In this document: positions 32,151-41,472 of the stretch, piece after piece | Layout: each line of letters opens with the position of its first letter | How positions within the stretch are numbered: position 1 is the first letter of the stretch | Source of the DNA: Pseudonocardia sediminis | Lineage (GTDB): Bacteria; Actinomycetota; Actinomycetes; Mycobacteriales; Pseudonocardiaceae | Length of the DNA stretch: 64,000 nt | Direction: 5' to 3' | Assembly: GCF_004217185.1 (NCBI RefSeq) | Contig: NZ_SHKL01000001.1 | Location: 3,904,001-3,968,000 of the forward strand | The notes under the pieces: model-generated | What the model was told of the DNA's origin: nothing | Database searches by the model: none | Seen by the model: only the letters and a program-made list of their open reading frames with translations | Translations under genes and position numbers: made by a program

Positions 32151-34931
32151 ATGCCGTGCGTGGGCACCGACAGGGTGGACCGTCCCGCCGAGACCCGGGT
32201 GGTCACGGCGTTCCTGGACGCGGCCGCACGGGCGCCCGCCGCGCTGGTGATCGACGGCGAGCCGGGCATCGGCAAGACGACGCTGTGGCGGGCCGCACTC
32301 GAGCGCGCCCACCGGCGCGGGTTCCGGGCCCTGGCCGCGCGCCCCGCCGAGGCGGAGTCGCGGATGGCGTACGCGACGGTGGCCGACCTGCTCGCCGACG
32401 TCGACCCCGCGGACCTGCACGCGCTCCCCCACCCCCAGCGCCGGGCCGTCGACCGGGTCCTCCTGCACACGGACGACGGGGACGGGGGCCGGGGTGCGAC
32501 GACCGACCACCGGGTGCTCGGTGCCGCTCTGCTGTCGGTGACGACGCTGCTCGCCGAGCGCAGCCCGGTCCTCCTGGCGCTGGACGACCTGCAGTGGATC
32601 GACCCGTCCAGCCGGCAGGTGATCGCGTTCGCCGCCCGGCGGCTCGCCGGTCCCGCGGGCGTCCTGGCCACGGCGCGTCCGACCCCGGACGGCCTCGACG
32701 CCGCGGCCTGGCTGCAGCTCTCCGAGCCCGGGGCCCGCCGCGGCATCCGGGTCGAGCCGATGAGCCTCGGCGCGCTGCACGGTGTCGTGGCCGAGCGGAC
32801 CGGCCGCTCGCTCCCCCGCCCGGCGATGGCCCGGATCCACGAGGTGTCCGGCGGGAACCCGTTCTACGCGCTCGAGCTCGCCCGCACGATCGATCCCGCC
32901 TCGACCGACGTGGCGCCGCCGCTGCCGGCCACGCTCGCCGAGCTGGTCCGCGCCCGGGTCGGCGGGGTGGGCCCGGAGACCGCCGGGATGCTGCTGGCGA
33001 TGGCGGCGCTGGCCGACCCGACGGTCGAGCTCCTCCAGCGCGCCACCGGAGGGCACGCCGCCGCGGTGACCGGCTGGCTGGAGGAGGCCGAGAACGCCGG
33101 GGTGATCACGATCGCGGGCAACCGGCCCCGGTTCACCCACCCGCTGCTGGCCACCGGTGTCTACGCGGGGGCGACCCCGTCGCGGCGACGGCACCTGCAC
33201 CGCACGCTCGCGACGATCGTCGACCAGCCCGAGCTCCGCGCCCGGCACCTGGCGCTGGCCACGATCCGCGGCGACGACGAGACCCTCGACGCCCTCGACG
33301 ACGCCGCGGCGCGGGCCCGGGCGCGGGGAGCACCGGCGGCCGCCGCCGAGCTGCTGACCCTCGCGATCGGCCTGGGCGGCGACACCCCGCCGCGGCGGAT
33401 GCGCCTGGCCCGCCACCACCTCGACGCCGGCGACACCGAGGCCGCCCGCCGGACGCTCGAGGAGACCGTCGCGTCGCTGGAGGCGGGCCCGCTGCGGGCG
33501 CAGGTGCTGAGCCTGCTCGCGATGGTCCGGCTGCACGACGACAGCTACCTCGACGCCGCCGGCCTGCTCGAACAGGCCCTCGACGAGGCCGGCGACGACA
33601 CCGGCCTGCGCGGGCAGGTCCTGGTCGAGCTGCCGTACGCCCTGGTCAACCTCGGGCGCGTGGGGGAGGCGGTGCAGCTCGTGGAGCGTGCGGTGACGGT
33701 CAGCGAGGACATCGGGGACGTCCCGCTGCTGAGCCGGGCCCTCGGGATGCGGGTCGTGCTGCGTTTCATGGCCGGGCACGGGGCCGACGAGACCGGCCTG
33801 CACCGCGCGACCGCGCTGGAGGACCGCGGGTCCGTGGCACCGGTGATGTTCCGGCCCAGCGTGCTGCAAGGGCTGATGCTCGCCTGGACCGGCCGCCTGG
33901 GGGAGGCCCACGAGGTGATGACGGCGCTGCGGCAGCGCTGCGTCGACCGCGGGGAGGAGAACGATCTCGTCTTCATGGGGTTCCACAGCGTGCTGACCGA
34001 GATCTGGCGCGGCGACCTCGCCGGCGCCACCCTGATCGCCGAGGACTCCATGGAACGCGCACGCCAGCTGGGCACCGACGTGCCGCTCGCCGTCGCGCTG
34101 TCCCTGCGGGCGATGGTCGCCGCCCTCGACGGCCGCGCCGACGAGGCCCGCCGTTGCGCGCTGGAGGCGCTGGCCACGTACCGGCGCTGCGACTGGCACA
34201 CCCTCGAGGAGTGGCCGATCTCGACCCTGGGGTTCCTGGAGCTGTCCCTCGGCGAGGACGAGGCCGCGCTCACCACACTGGAACCACTGATCGGACGGGC
34301 CCGGGCCGGGAAGGACGGCATGGGCGAGATCGTCACCTCGTCGTTCGTCCCGGACGCGGTGGAGGCGCTGGTCGGGACCGGTCGTCTCGATGAGGCCCGG
34401 ACGCTGCTCGACGACTTCGACGAGCGCGGCCACGCCCTGCGCCGCGACTGGACGCTGGCCACCGCCGCGCGGTGCCGGGCCCTGCTGCTCGCCGCGGAGG
34501 GCGACGTCGAGGGGGCGACCGCCGCCGCGGAGCGGGCGATCGGGATCCACCGCGACCTGCCGATGCCGTTCGAGCGCGCCCGCACGCTGCTGGTGCTGGG
34601 CCGGCTGCAACGCCGGGCCCGGCGCAAGGGTGCCGCGGCGGAGACGTTGCGCGCGGCGCTGGAGGTGTTCGACGCCCTGCCCGCACCGCTCTGGGCCGCC
34701 CGGGCCCGCGCCGAGCTCGACCGTGTCGGCCCCGGCCCGGCCCGGACCTCGGTGCTCACCCCCTCCGAGCAGCGCGTCGCCGAGCTCGCCGCCTCGGGGA
34801 TGACCAACCGCGAGGTGTCGGCGGCGCTGTTCATCAGCCCCAAGACGGTCGAGGCGAACCTCTCGCGGGTCTACCGCAAGCTCGGCATCCACTCCCGCGC
34901 GGAGCTCGGCCGTCGGGTGCTGGATCTGTGA
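32151..34931 (+). CDS. Large LuxR-family (LAL/STAND) transcriptional regulator
   Basis: A 926-residue regulator with intact Walker A VIDGEPGIGKTTLW (about 33-46), Walker B VLLALDDLQWIDPSS (about 140-155), a TPR-like helical middle and a C-terminal HTH (LTPSEQRVAELAASGMTNREVSAALFISPKTVEANLSRVYRKLGIHSRAELGRRV). The ATG at 32151 is chosen; a GTG 27 bp upstream is in frame and possible. It is followed 54 bp later by the DUF4242-like/response-regulator pair. Unlike the 12-24 kb LuxR proteins its P-loop Lys is present, so it belongs to the ordinary LAL class. Confidence 0.92.
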   Translation: MPCVGTDRVDRPAETRVVTAFLDAAARAPAALVIDGEPGIGKTTLWRAALERAHRRGFRALAARPAEAESRMAYATVADLLADVDPADLHALPHPQRRAVDRVLLHTDDGDGGRGATTDHRVLGAALLSVTTLLAERSPVLLALDDLQWIDPSSRQVIAFAARRLAGPAGVLATARPTPDGLDAAAWLQLSEPGARRGIRVEPMSLGALHGVVAERTGRSLPRPAMARIHEVSGGNPFYALELARTIDPASTDVAPPLPATLAELVRARVGGVGPETAGMLLAMAALADPTVELLQRATGGHAAAVTGWLEEAENAGVITIAGNRPRFTHPLLATGVYAGATPSRRRHLHRTLATIVDQPELRARHLALATIRGDDETLDALDDAAARARARGAPAAAAELLTLAIGLGGDTPPRRMRLARHHLDAGDTEAARRTLEETVASLEAGPLRAQVLSLLAMVRLHDDSYLDAAGLLEQALDEAGDDTGLRGQVLVELPYALVNLGRVGEAVQLVERAVTVSEDIGDVPLLSRALGMRVVLRFMAGHGADETGLHRATALEDRGSVAPVMFRPSVLQGLMLAWTGRLGEAHEVMTALRQRCVDRGEENDLVFMGFHSVLTEIWRGDLAGATLIAEDSMERARQLGTDVPLAVALSLRAMVAALDGRADEARRCALEALATYRRCDWHTLEEWPISTLGFLELSLGEDEAALTTLEPLIGRARAGKDGMGEIVTSSFVPDAVEALVGTGRLDEARTLLDDFDERGHALRRDWTLATAARCRALLLAAEGDVEGATAAAERAIGIHRDLPMPFERARTLLVLGRLQRRARRKGAAAETLRAALEVFDALPAPLWAARARAELDRVGPGPARTSVLTPSEQRVAELAASGMTNREVSAALFISPKTVEANLSRVYRKLGIHSRAELGRRVLDL

Positions 34932-34985
34932 GACGTAGGGAAACACCCGATTCGGGCGCGGGGTCGCGGCCCTAGCGTCGGCGCC

Positions 34986-35291
34986 ATGTCCATCCCGTTG
35001 TCCGTGCGGCAGCGCTACCTCGTCGAGTGGTACCACCCCGACGCGACACCGGAGGCCCTGGAACGGCGCGTCGCCGCCGTCACCGCGAACGCCGCCGCCC
35101 GCAGCGCGGACGACGGTGTCGCGTTGCTGACCACGTTCCTGTTGCCCAGCGACGAGGTCGTGTTCGGCGTGTTCGCCGCGCGCTCGGGCGAGGCGGTCGC
35201 CGACGTGTGCCGCCGGTCCGGCTACCCCGCCGGGCGGGTCAGCGAGGCCGTCGAGGCGACCGCGCCGGGGACGGAGGGCCACACCCGATGA
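34986..35291 (+). CDS. DUF4242-like small protein (SCO4226-type)
   Basis: 101 residues forming a probable ferredoxin-like alpha/beta fold: YLVEWYHPDATPEALERRVAAVTANAAARSADDGVALLTTFLLPSDEVVFGVFAARSGEAVADVCRRSGYPAGRVSEAVE. The pattern of an N-terminal strand, long helix, strand pair and AEAVxxVHRRAGxPAxxI-like helix matches DUF4242 proteins such as the nickel-binding SCO4226. The metal ligands cannot be confirmed. Its stop overlaps the start of the downstream response regulator (ATGA at 35288-35291), implying coupled translation and a shared job. Confidence 0.7.
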   Translation: MSIPLSVRQRYLVEWYHPDATPEALERRVAAVTANAAARSADDGVALLTTFLLPSDEVVFGVFAARSGEAVADVCRRSGYPAGRVSEAVEATAPGTEGHTR

Positions 35292-36019
35292 CACCGTCGG
35301 ACATGCCCCGGCCGGCGCACCGGGCGCTGGAGTCCCGGACCGTCCTGATCGTCGACGACCACCAGCTGGTGGGGTCCTCGCTCGAGCACGGCCTGCGTGC
35401 CGAGGACGAGGACGCCCACTACCACCCCACCGGGTCGGCCCGGGCCGTGCTCGAGACCGCGGCCCGCTACCGGCCCGGCCTGGTCGTGCTGGACCTCGAC
35501 CTCGGGCGCGACGAGGACGGGAGGCGGATCGACGGCGTCGAGCTGATCCCGGCGCTGCGGCGGGCCGGGTGGCGGGTGCTGGTGCTCTCCAGCAGCTCGA
35601 ACGCCGCCCGGATCGGGTCCGCGCTGGCCGCGGGCGGGTACGTCTGGATCTCGAAGAACGCGCCGTTCCCGCAGCTGCTGCTCGCGGTCCGGGAGGCCCG
35701 GGCCGGCCGGTCGGTGCTGTCGGGGGACCAGCGCGAGCGGCTGATCGGTCTGCACCGCAAGCACGAGCGCGACCAGCACGAGCTGACGGTGAAGCTGGCG
35801 CGGCTGACCCCGCGCGAGCACGAGGTGCTGGCCCAGCTCGCGGAGGGCAAGCGCGCGCAGGCGATCGCCAGCCACTTCGTCGTCTCGGTGCCGACCGTGC
35901 GGACGCAGGTCCGGGCCGTCCTCGGCAAGCTCGAGGTCGGCTCCCAGCTCGAGGCCGTCGCGCTGTTCCGCGGGACCGCCCGGCACTCCGTCACTCAGCA
36001 CTCCGCCAGCCGGCACTGA
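35288..36019 (+). CDS. LuxR/NarL-type response regulator
   Basis: A 243-residue response regulator. The receiver contains VLIVDDHQLVGSSL, phospho-acceptor strand LVVLDLDLGRDEDG and the conserved Lys in ISKNAPFPQ. The output HTH is LTPREHEVLAQLAEGKRAQAIASHFVVSVPTVRTQVRAVLGKLEVGSQLEAVALFR. It is a close paralogue of the regulator at the window's left edge. The start ATG overlaps the previous gene's stop in an ATGA. No sensor kinase is nearby. It could respond to a remote kinase or a metabolic phosphodonor. Confidence 0.93.
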   Translation: MTPSDMPRPAHRALESRTVLIVDDHQLVGSSLEHGLRAEDEDAHYHPTGSARAVLETAARYRPGLVVLDLDLGRDEDGRRIDGVELIPALRRAGWRVLVLSSSSNAARIGSALAAGGYVWISKNAPFPQLLLAVREARAGRSVLSGDQRERLIGLHRKHERDQHELTVKLARLTPREHEVLAQLAEGKRAQAIASHFVVSVPTVRTQVRAVLGKLEVGSQLEAVALFRGTARHSVTQHSASRH

Positions 36020-36036
36020 GTGTCGCCCGCGGCGCC

Positions 36037-36564
36037 TCAGCCGCCCGACAACGCGATCAGCTTCCGCACGGTGTTGAGGTTGCGCGCGGTGCCGGGCACG
36101 CCCAGCGCCCGGCCGATCGAGGCGTCCTTCATCTGCGGACGACCGGCCCCGGTGCTGTAGCGGATATGCATCTCGCGGCCGTCGACGTCCCAGAGGTCGT
36201 CCCCGACGGCGAACGTCCGCGCCTTCGCGATCGCGGCCGCGGTGGGCGCCCGCAGCAGGAACGACACGTAGGACCACTTCGGTTCGACCACCTCGAAGGG
36301 GTGCGCCGCCAGGGCGTCGGCCAGCTCCCGGGGCGTGCGGGAGATCGCCTCCCGGAAGAACCCGTGCTCGGCCTCCACCGCACGCTCCAGGGAGCGGTCG
36401 AACTCGTCCGGGTCGCCGGGGACGTCGGCGACCAGGTTCCCGCTGGCGATGTAGGTCCGGGGGTCGACCGCGCCGAGCCCGCCCGCGATCTCCCGCAGCG
36501 AGGCCATCGGCAACGGCGCACCGCCGACGTTCACCGCACGCAGGAGGACCACCCGGACGCCCAT
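36037..36564 (-). CDS. DUF1697 family protein
   Basis: A 175-residue DUF1697 protein. It opens VVLLRAVNVGGAPLPMASLREIAGGLGAVDPRTYIASGNLVADV, the family's LLRGINVGGxxxxxMxxLRxxxxxLGxxxVxTYIQSGNVVF signature. It ends REMHIRYSTGAGRPQMKDASIGRALGVPGTARNLNTVRKLIAL, matching the terminal TxRNWNTVxKLxxL motif. Function unknown; it forms a ferredoxin-like duplicated fold. It is convergent with the response regulator. Confidence 0.92.
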   Translation of the reverse strand: MGVRVVLLRAVNVGGAPLPMASLREIAGGLGAVDPRTYIASGNLVADVPGDPDEFDRSLERAVEAEHGFFREAISRTPRELADALAAHPFEVVEPKWSYVSFLLRAPTAAAIAKARTFAVGDDLWDVDGREMHIRYSTGAGRPQMKDASIGRALGVPGTARNLNTVRKLIALSGG

Positions 36565-36683
36565 GGGTCGCAGTATGACGCGGCCGCCGCATCGCTCCAC
36601 CCCCGCCACCGCGACGCTCCACCCGACGCCGGACCGACACCCGCTGTTCGCGTTCGGCCCGCCGCCCCCGAGATCCCGGTGAC

Positions 36684-36833
36684 GTGGCCGGGGTGAACGC
36701 CGACGACAGGGACGACGTGGACGACGCCGTGATGACCGTGAACGAGGCGGCCGGCAACGCGGTCGAGCACGCCTACGACCCACCCGGCGACGGGACCGTG
36801 TCGGTATCGGTCCGGACCGGGCCGGGCCGGTGT
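36684..36833 (+). pseudogene. Remnant of an RsbW-type GHKL (HATPase_c) anti-sigma kinase
   Basis: The translation DDVDDAVMTVNEAAGNAVEHAY followed by DPPGDGTVSVSVRTG reproduces the N-box helix of RsbW-like Ser/Thr kinases (ExxxNAVEHAY) and the next strand. The start of the domain and the ATP-lid G-boxes are absent, and the frame runs straight into the metallo-hydrolase gene. It is best read as a decayed fragment rather than a domain of that enzyme. Confidence 0.6.
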
Positions 36834-36863
36834 GCGGGAGCGGCGACCGGGTACAGCGCCGAG

Positions 36864-37700
36864 ATGGACGCGTCCCTCACCTTCGTCGGCACGGCCACCA
36901 CCGTGCTGCGGCTCGGCCGGCACACCCTGCTCACCGACCCCAACTTCCTGCGCCGCGGCCAGAGGGCCGACCTGGGCTACGGGCTGTCCTCGCGGAGGCT
37001 GACCGAGCCGTCGACCACCATCGCCGACCTCCCGCGCCTCGACGCCGTCCTGCTCTCGCACCTGCACGGCGACCACTTCGACGGCGTGGCCCGCCGCGAG
37101 CTCGACCACGCCCTGCCGGTGCTGACCACCCCCGCGGCCGCGCAGCAGCTCGGGAGGTGGGGGTTCGGGGCGGCCACCGGCCTGCGGACCTGGGAGTCCC
37201 ACGTCCTCGGCGACGACGCCGAACGCGTCCGGGTCACCGCGGTACCCGGGCAGCACGGGCCCGCACTGCTGCACCGCGCGCTCCCGTCGGTGATGGGCAG
37301 CATCGTCGACCTCGAACGGCGCGGGCACCGCTCGCTGCGGATCTATATCACCGGCGACACCCTGAACGTCCCGGCGCTGCGCGAGGTCCGTGCGCGCTTC
37401 CCCGACGTCGACGTGATGATCGCCCACCTGGGAGGCACGCGGGTCGCCGGCGTCCTGGTGACGATGGACGCCGTGCAGGGCGCCGACCTGGTCGACGTCA
37501 TCCGGCCCGGGTCGGTGGTCCCGGTGCACTTCGACGACTACGGCGTGTTCCGCTCGCCGCTCACCCACTTCACCGACGAGATGCGCCGCCGCGGGACGTC
37601 GGACCAGGTCCGGTACGTCGCCCGCGGCGAGACCGTCTCGCTGCCGGCCCGCCCGGTGCCGGACCGGACGAGCCTGGACCCGGCGCTGCGCCCGGCCTGA
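36864..37700 (+). CDS. Metallo-beta-lactamase-fold hydrolase (UlaG/L-ascorbate-lactonase-like)
   Basis: A 278-residue MBL-fold hydrolase. It begins TFVGTATTVLRLGRHTLLTDPNFL. Metal ligands are visible: LLSHLHGDHFDG (HxHxDH, residues near 60), VPGQHGPALLHRAL, IYITGDTL and IAHLGG, with VPVHFDDYGVF near the end. The pattern is close to UlaG-like lactonases and N-acyl-phosphatidylethanolamine phospholipase-type members. The ATG at 36864 is chosen because family homology starts there; codons further upstream encode the GHKL remnant. It is convergent with a small acidic-protein gene (5-bp gap). Confidence 0.88.
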   Translation: MDASLTFVGTATTVLRLGRHTLLTDPNFLRRGQRADLGYGLSSRRLTEPSTTIADLPRLDAVLLSHLHGDHFDGVARRELDHALPVLTTPAAAQQLGRWGFGAATGLRTWESHVLGDDAERVRVTAVPGQHGPALLHRALPSVMGSIVDLERRGHRSLRIYITGDTLNVPALREVRARFPDVDVMIAHLGGTRVAGVLVTMDAVQGADLVDVIRPGSVVPVHFDDYGVFRSPLTHFTDEMRRRGTSDQVRYVARGETVSLPARPVPDRTSLDPALRPA

Positions 37701-37705
37701 ACCCG

Positions 37706-37876
37706 TCAGTCCTGCTCCGGGCCGCCGGTCTCGTCGCCCGCGGTGGCTCCGGGTTCCCGGCCCGGGGGCTCGGCCGGGACGGCGTGCACGTCGTTGGCGA
37801 CGGCCAGGTCGTGCTCGAGCCGCTCGGCGTCGGCCTCGTCGGCGGGGCCGGACTCCTTCTCGGGGTCGTTCGTCAT
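37706..37876 (-). CDS. Small acidic hypothetical protein
   Basis: A 56-residue, strongly acidic, probably disordered protein (MTNDPEKESGPADEADAERLEHDLAVANDVHAVPAEPPG...). A good GAGGAC ribosome site precedes the ATG at 37876. It sits 38 bp downstream of no other gene on its strand except ackA, whose stop at 37915 is just upstream, so it could be the last gene of the xfp-ackA transcript. No function is assigned. Confidence 0.55.
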   Translation of the reverse strand: MTNDPEKESGPADEADAERLEHDLAVANDVHAVPAEPPGREPGATAGDETGGPEQD

Positions 37877-37914
37877 CGGTTCCGTCCTCTCGTGGGGGTC
37901 TGCAGGTCGGGATG

Positions 37915-39006
37915 TCAGGGCCGGTCCAGGACGGACCGCACCTGCTCGGCGACGACGAGGTCCTCCCTCGCACCGACGACCAGGCTCGTCACGGCGGAGC
38001 CGTCCGGGGAGATCACGGCGTCTCCCCCGCCGTCGGCCCGCTCGTTGCGACCGTGGTCGAGCGCGATGCGCAGGAACCCGAGCCCGTCGGTGATCCGTGC
38101 GCGCATCCCGGGCCGGTGCTCGCCCACCCCGCCGCTGAACGTCAGCGCGTCGATCCCGCCCATCGCCGCGACCATCGCCGCGACCTGCGCGCGGGCCCGA
38201 TGCGCCCACACCTGGAGCGCGAGGACGGCCTCCGGGTCGCCGCGCCCGGCGGCCTCCTCGACCACCCGGGTGTCCGACCGCCCGGTCAGCCCCAGCAGAC
38301 CGCTGTGCCGGTCCAGGTCCTCGGCGACCTCGGCGCGGTCGAGCCCCCGCTCGACGAGCCAGAGCGGGACCGCCGGGTCGAGGTCGCCGCTGCGGGTGCC
38401 CATCACGAGCCCGGCCGTGGGCGTGAACCCCATCGTCGTGTCGACCGAGACCCCGCCGTGGATCGCGCACAGCGACGCCCCGGACCCGAGGTGGGCGTTG
38501 ACGATCCGCAGGTCCCCGACCGGCCGGCCGAGGATCTGCGCGGTGCGCCGGGCCGCCCACTCGTGGGCCAGGCCGTGGAACCCGTAGCGCCGGACGCCGA
38601 ACTCGTCGCGCCAGCGGGCCGGGACCGCGTAGGTGCTCGCCGCCGCCGGCATCGTGGCGTGGAACGCGGTGTCGAAGCACGCGACCTGCCCGACACCCGG
38701 AAGCGCCTCGCGGGTGTGGCGCAGCGCCGCGACGGCGGGGCCCTGGTGCAGCGGGGCCAGCGTGCGCAGGCGCTCGATCCGGTCCAGGACGTCGTCGTCG
38801 ACCCGGACCGGGCCGGTGAACTCCGTCCCCCCGTGCACGACGCGGTGCCCCACGCCGTCCGGGTCGGCCGTGCCCGTCAGGAACCGCGCGATGCCGCCGG
38901 CGGCGTCGTCCGGGTCGACCGAGTCGGTGCGCTCGGTGCCGGTGCCGTCGAGCAGCGAGAGCTTCACCGACGACGAGCCGGCGTTGACCACCAGGATCCG
39001 GCTCAT
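37915..39006 (-). CDS. ackA: Acetate kinase
   Basis: A 363-residue acetate kinase (acetyl phosphate + ADP to acetate + ATP). It starts [18 protein letters not shown], the ASKHA phosphate-1 motif. Other motifs are [81 protein letters not shown] and [10 protein letters not shown]. Slightly short for the family (about 400). Its start overlaps the xfp stop by 4 bp (ATGA), so it processes the acetyl phosphate made by phosphoketolase and gains ATP. Confidence 0.96.
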   Translation of the reverse strand: MSRILVVNAGSSSVKLSLLDGTGTERTDSVDPDDAAGGIARFLTGTADPDGVGHRVVHGGTEFTGPVRVDDDVLDRIERLRTLAPLHQGPAVAALRHTREALPGVGQVACFDTAFHATMPAAASTYAVPARWRDEFGVRRYGFHGLAHEWAARRTAQILGRPVGDLRIVNAHLGSGASLCAIHGGVSVDTTMGFTPTAGLVMGTRSGDLDPAVPLWLVERGLDRAEVAEDLDRHSGLLGLTGRSDTRVVEEAAGRGDPEAVLALQVWAHRARAQVAAMVAAMGGIDALTFSGGVGEHRPGMRARITDGLGFLRIALDHGRNERADGGGDAVISPDGSAVTSLVVGAREDLVVAEQVRSVLDRP

Positions 39007-41405
39007 ACCGGCCACACCCACTCGACGACGTCCGGGGCGTCCTCGCCGTGGCGGCGGGTGTGGTCGCGGCAGCGCAGCCGCTCGTCGCCCATGTACTGGC
39101 GCAGCCCCGCCTCGGCGACGGAGAGGCCCGGCACCCGGTCGATGACGTCCATGACCAGGCTGAACCGGTCCAGCTCGTTCATCATCACCATGTCGAAGGG
39201 GGTCGTGGTGGTGCCCTCCTCCTTGTAGCCGCGCACGTGGATGTTGGTGTGGTTGGCCCGCCGGTAGGTCAGACGGTGGATCAGCCAGGGGTAACCGTGG
39301 TAGGCGAAGATCACCGGCCGGTCCCGGGTGAACAGGCCGTCGAAGTCGCGGTGCGAGAGCCCGTGCGGGTGCTCGCGCTCGTCCTGCAGCCGCATCAGGT
39401 CCACGACGTTGACCAGCCGCACCTTCAGGTCCGGCAGGTGCGTGCGCAGCAGGTCCACCGCGGCCAGCGCCTCGATCGTCGGGACGTCCCCGGCGCACCC
39501 GAGCACGACGTCGGGCTCGGAGCCGGCGTCGTTGCTCGCCCACTCCCAGATCCCGACGCCGCGTGCGCAGTGCGCCACCGCGGCCTCCGGGTCGAGCCAC
39601 TGCGGCTGCTCGTTCTTGCCGGTGATCACGACGTTGACCAGGTCGCGGCTGCGCAGGCAGTGCTCCATCGTCGCGAGCAGGGTGTTCGCGTCCGGCGGGA
39701 GGTAGGCCCGGACGATCTCCGGCTTCTTGTTCAGCACGTGGTCGAGGAACCCGGGGTCCTGGTGGGAGAAGCCGTTGTGGTCCTGGCGCCACACGTGGCT
39801 GGTCAGCAGGTAGTTCAGCGACGCGATCGGGCGCCGCCACGGGATCGAGCGGCTGGCCTCGAGCCACTTGGCATGCTGGTTGAACATCGAGTCGACGATG
39901 TGTACGAACGCCTCGTAGCAGTTGAACAGCCCGTGCCGTCCGGTCAGCAGGTAGCCCTCCAGCCAGCCCTGGCACAGCTGCTCGTTGAGCACCTCCAGGA
40001 CGCGCCCGCGCGGGCCCACGTGCTCGTCGCCGTCGCGGCGCTCGCCGAGGAACTGCCGGTCGGTCACCTCGAACAGCGCCTGCAGCCGGTTCGACGCCGT
40101 CTCGTCCGGCCCCATCACCCGGAAACCGTCCGGGTTCGCGCGCGCCACCTCGCCCAGCCAGACGCCCAGCGTCCCGGTCGCGCTCGCGTTCGCGATGCCC
40201 GGCGCCGGGACCTCGACGGCGAACTCCCGGATCCCGGGTGCGCGCAGGTCGCGCAGCAGCTCGCCGCCGTTGGCGTGCGGCGTGGCGCTGAGCCGGTGCG
40301 ACCCGACCGGGGACACCGCGAGCACCTCGGCCCGGGGGCGGCCGTCGTCGTCGAAGAGCTCGTCGGGGCGGTAGGAGCGCAGCCACTCCTCCAGCTGGCG
40401 CCGGTGCCCCTCGTCGTCGCGCACGCCGGTCAGCGGGACCTGGTGCGCCCGCCACGTCCCCTCGACCTGCTGCCCGTCGACGACGGTCGGCCCGGTCCAG
40501 CCCTTCGGCGTGATCAGCACCAGCATCGGCCAGCGCGGCCGCTCGACCTCGGCGCCCGCCGCGTACTGCTCGGCGGCGCGGGAGCGGATCCGGTCGATCT
40601 CGGCCGTGATCTCGTCGACGACCTCGGCCATGCGCTCGTGCACGGCCATCGTGTCCTCGCCGTCGAACCCGCCCTCCAGCACGTAGGGCCGATGCCCGTG
40701 GCCCTCCATCTGGGCCAGCAGCTCGCTGCGGGGTATCCGGTCCAGCACCGTCGAGTTGGCGATCTTGTAGCCGTTGAGGTGCAGCACCGGCAGCACGGTG
40801 CCGTCGTGCACCGGGTGCAGGAACTTGTTCGACTGCCACGAGCCGGCCAGTGCCCCGGTCTCCGCCTCGCCGTCGCCGATCACGCACGTGACCAGCACAT
40901 CCGGGTTGTCGAACGCGGCCCCGTAGGCGTGCGCCAGCGAGTACCCGAGCTCGCCACCCTCGTTGATCGAGCCGGGCACGGTCGGCGCGGCGTGGCTCGG
41001 GATGCCGCCGGGGAAGGAGAACTGGCGGAACAGCTCGGCCATGCCCTCGCCGTCGCGGGAGACGTGGCTGTAGCGCTCGGTGTAGGTGCCCTCCAGCCAG
41101 GCCGCGGCGACGACGGCCGGCCCGCCGTGGCCGGGGCCGGTGACGAACAACGACTCCCGGTCGTCGCGGGCGATCACCCGGCTCATGTGGGCCCACAGGA
41201 ACGTCAGGCCGGGTGTGGTGCCCCAGTGCCCGAGCAGGCGCGGCTTGATGTGCTCGCGGGACAACGGCTCACGCAGCAACGGGTTGGACATCAGGTAGAT
41301 CTGCCCGACGGAGAGGTAGTTCGCAGCGCGCCACCACGCGTCCAGGGCGGTCAGCTCGGCGAGCCGCTCGGCGTGCGTGCGATCACTACTGGTCGACAGG
41401 CTCAT
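39003..41405 (-). CDS. xfp: Phosphoketolase (xylulose-5-P/fructose-6-P)
   Basis: An 800-residue thiamine-diphosphate phosphoketolase, normal length. It cleaves xylulose 5-phosphate (and/or fructose 6-phosphate) to acetyl phosphate plus an aldose phosphate. Motifs: [106 protein letters not shown], the TPP motif [21 protein letters not shown], and C-terminal [40 protein letters not shown]. It forms an operon with ackA. It is divergent from a methyltransferase gene with 67 bp between starts. Confidence 0.97.
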   Translation of the reverse strand: MSLSTSSDRTHAERLAELTALDAWWRAANYLSVGQIYLMSNPLLREPLSREHIKPRLLGHWGTTPGLTFLWAHMSRVIARDDRESLFVTGPGHGGPAVVAAAWLEGTYTERYSHVSRDGEGMAELFRQFSFPGGIPSHAAPTVPGSINEGGELGYSLAHAYGAAFDNPDVLVTCVIGDGEAETGALAGSWQSNKFLHPVHDGTVLPVLHLNGYKIANSTVLDRIPRSELLAQMEGHGHRPYVLEGGFDGEDTMAVHERMAEVVDEITAEIDRIRSRAAEQYAAGAEVERPRWPMLVLITPKGWTGPTVVDGQQVEGTWRAHQVPLTGVRDDEGHRRQLEEWLRSYRPDELFDDDGRPRAEVLAVSPVGSHRLSATPHANGGELLRDLRAPGIREFAVEVPAPGIANASATGTLGVWLGEVARANPDGFRVMGPDETASNRLQALFEVTDRQFLGERRDGDEHVGPRGRVLEVLNEQLCQGWLEGYLLTGRHGLFNCYEAFVHIVDSMFNQHAKWLEASRSIPWRRPIASLNYLLTSHVWRQDHNGFSHQDPGFLDHVLNKKPEIVRAYLPPDANTLLATMEHCLRSRDLVNVVITGKNEQPQWLDPEAAVAHCARGVGIWEWASNDAGSEPDVVLGCAGDVPTIEALAAVDLLRTHLPDLKVRLVNVVDLMRLQDEREHPHGLSHRDFDGLFTRDRPVIFAYHGYPWLIHRLTYRRANHTNIHVRGYKEEGTTTTPFDMVMMNELDRFSLVMDVIDRVPGLSVAEAGLRQYMGDERLRCRDHTRRHGEDAPDVVEWVWPV

Positions 41406-41425
41406 CGGAGACGCCTACCCCGCCC

Positions 41426-41452
41426 CGGCCCCGTCAAGCGTCACCGGGGCCG
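41426..41452. promoter_or_regulatory. Inverted repeat in the xfp/methyltransferase divergent promoter
   Basis: CGGCCCCG and CGGGGCCG flank an 11-nt spacer in the short space between two divergent start codons. The centre position suggests an operator or promoter-overlapping structure, but such GC-rich inverted repeats occur by chance in this DNA. Confidence 0.35.
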
Positions 41453-41472
41453 CAGCCCTAACCTGACCGGCC

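Noticed and set aside
35027..35287. In-frame extension of the response regulator upstream of 35288
   Set aside because: Lies antiphase inside the DUF4242-like gene and is Arg-rich; ATGA coupling fixes the start at 35288.
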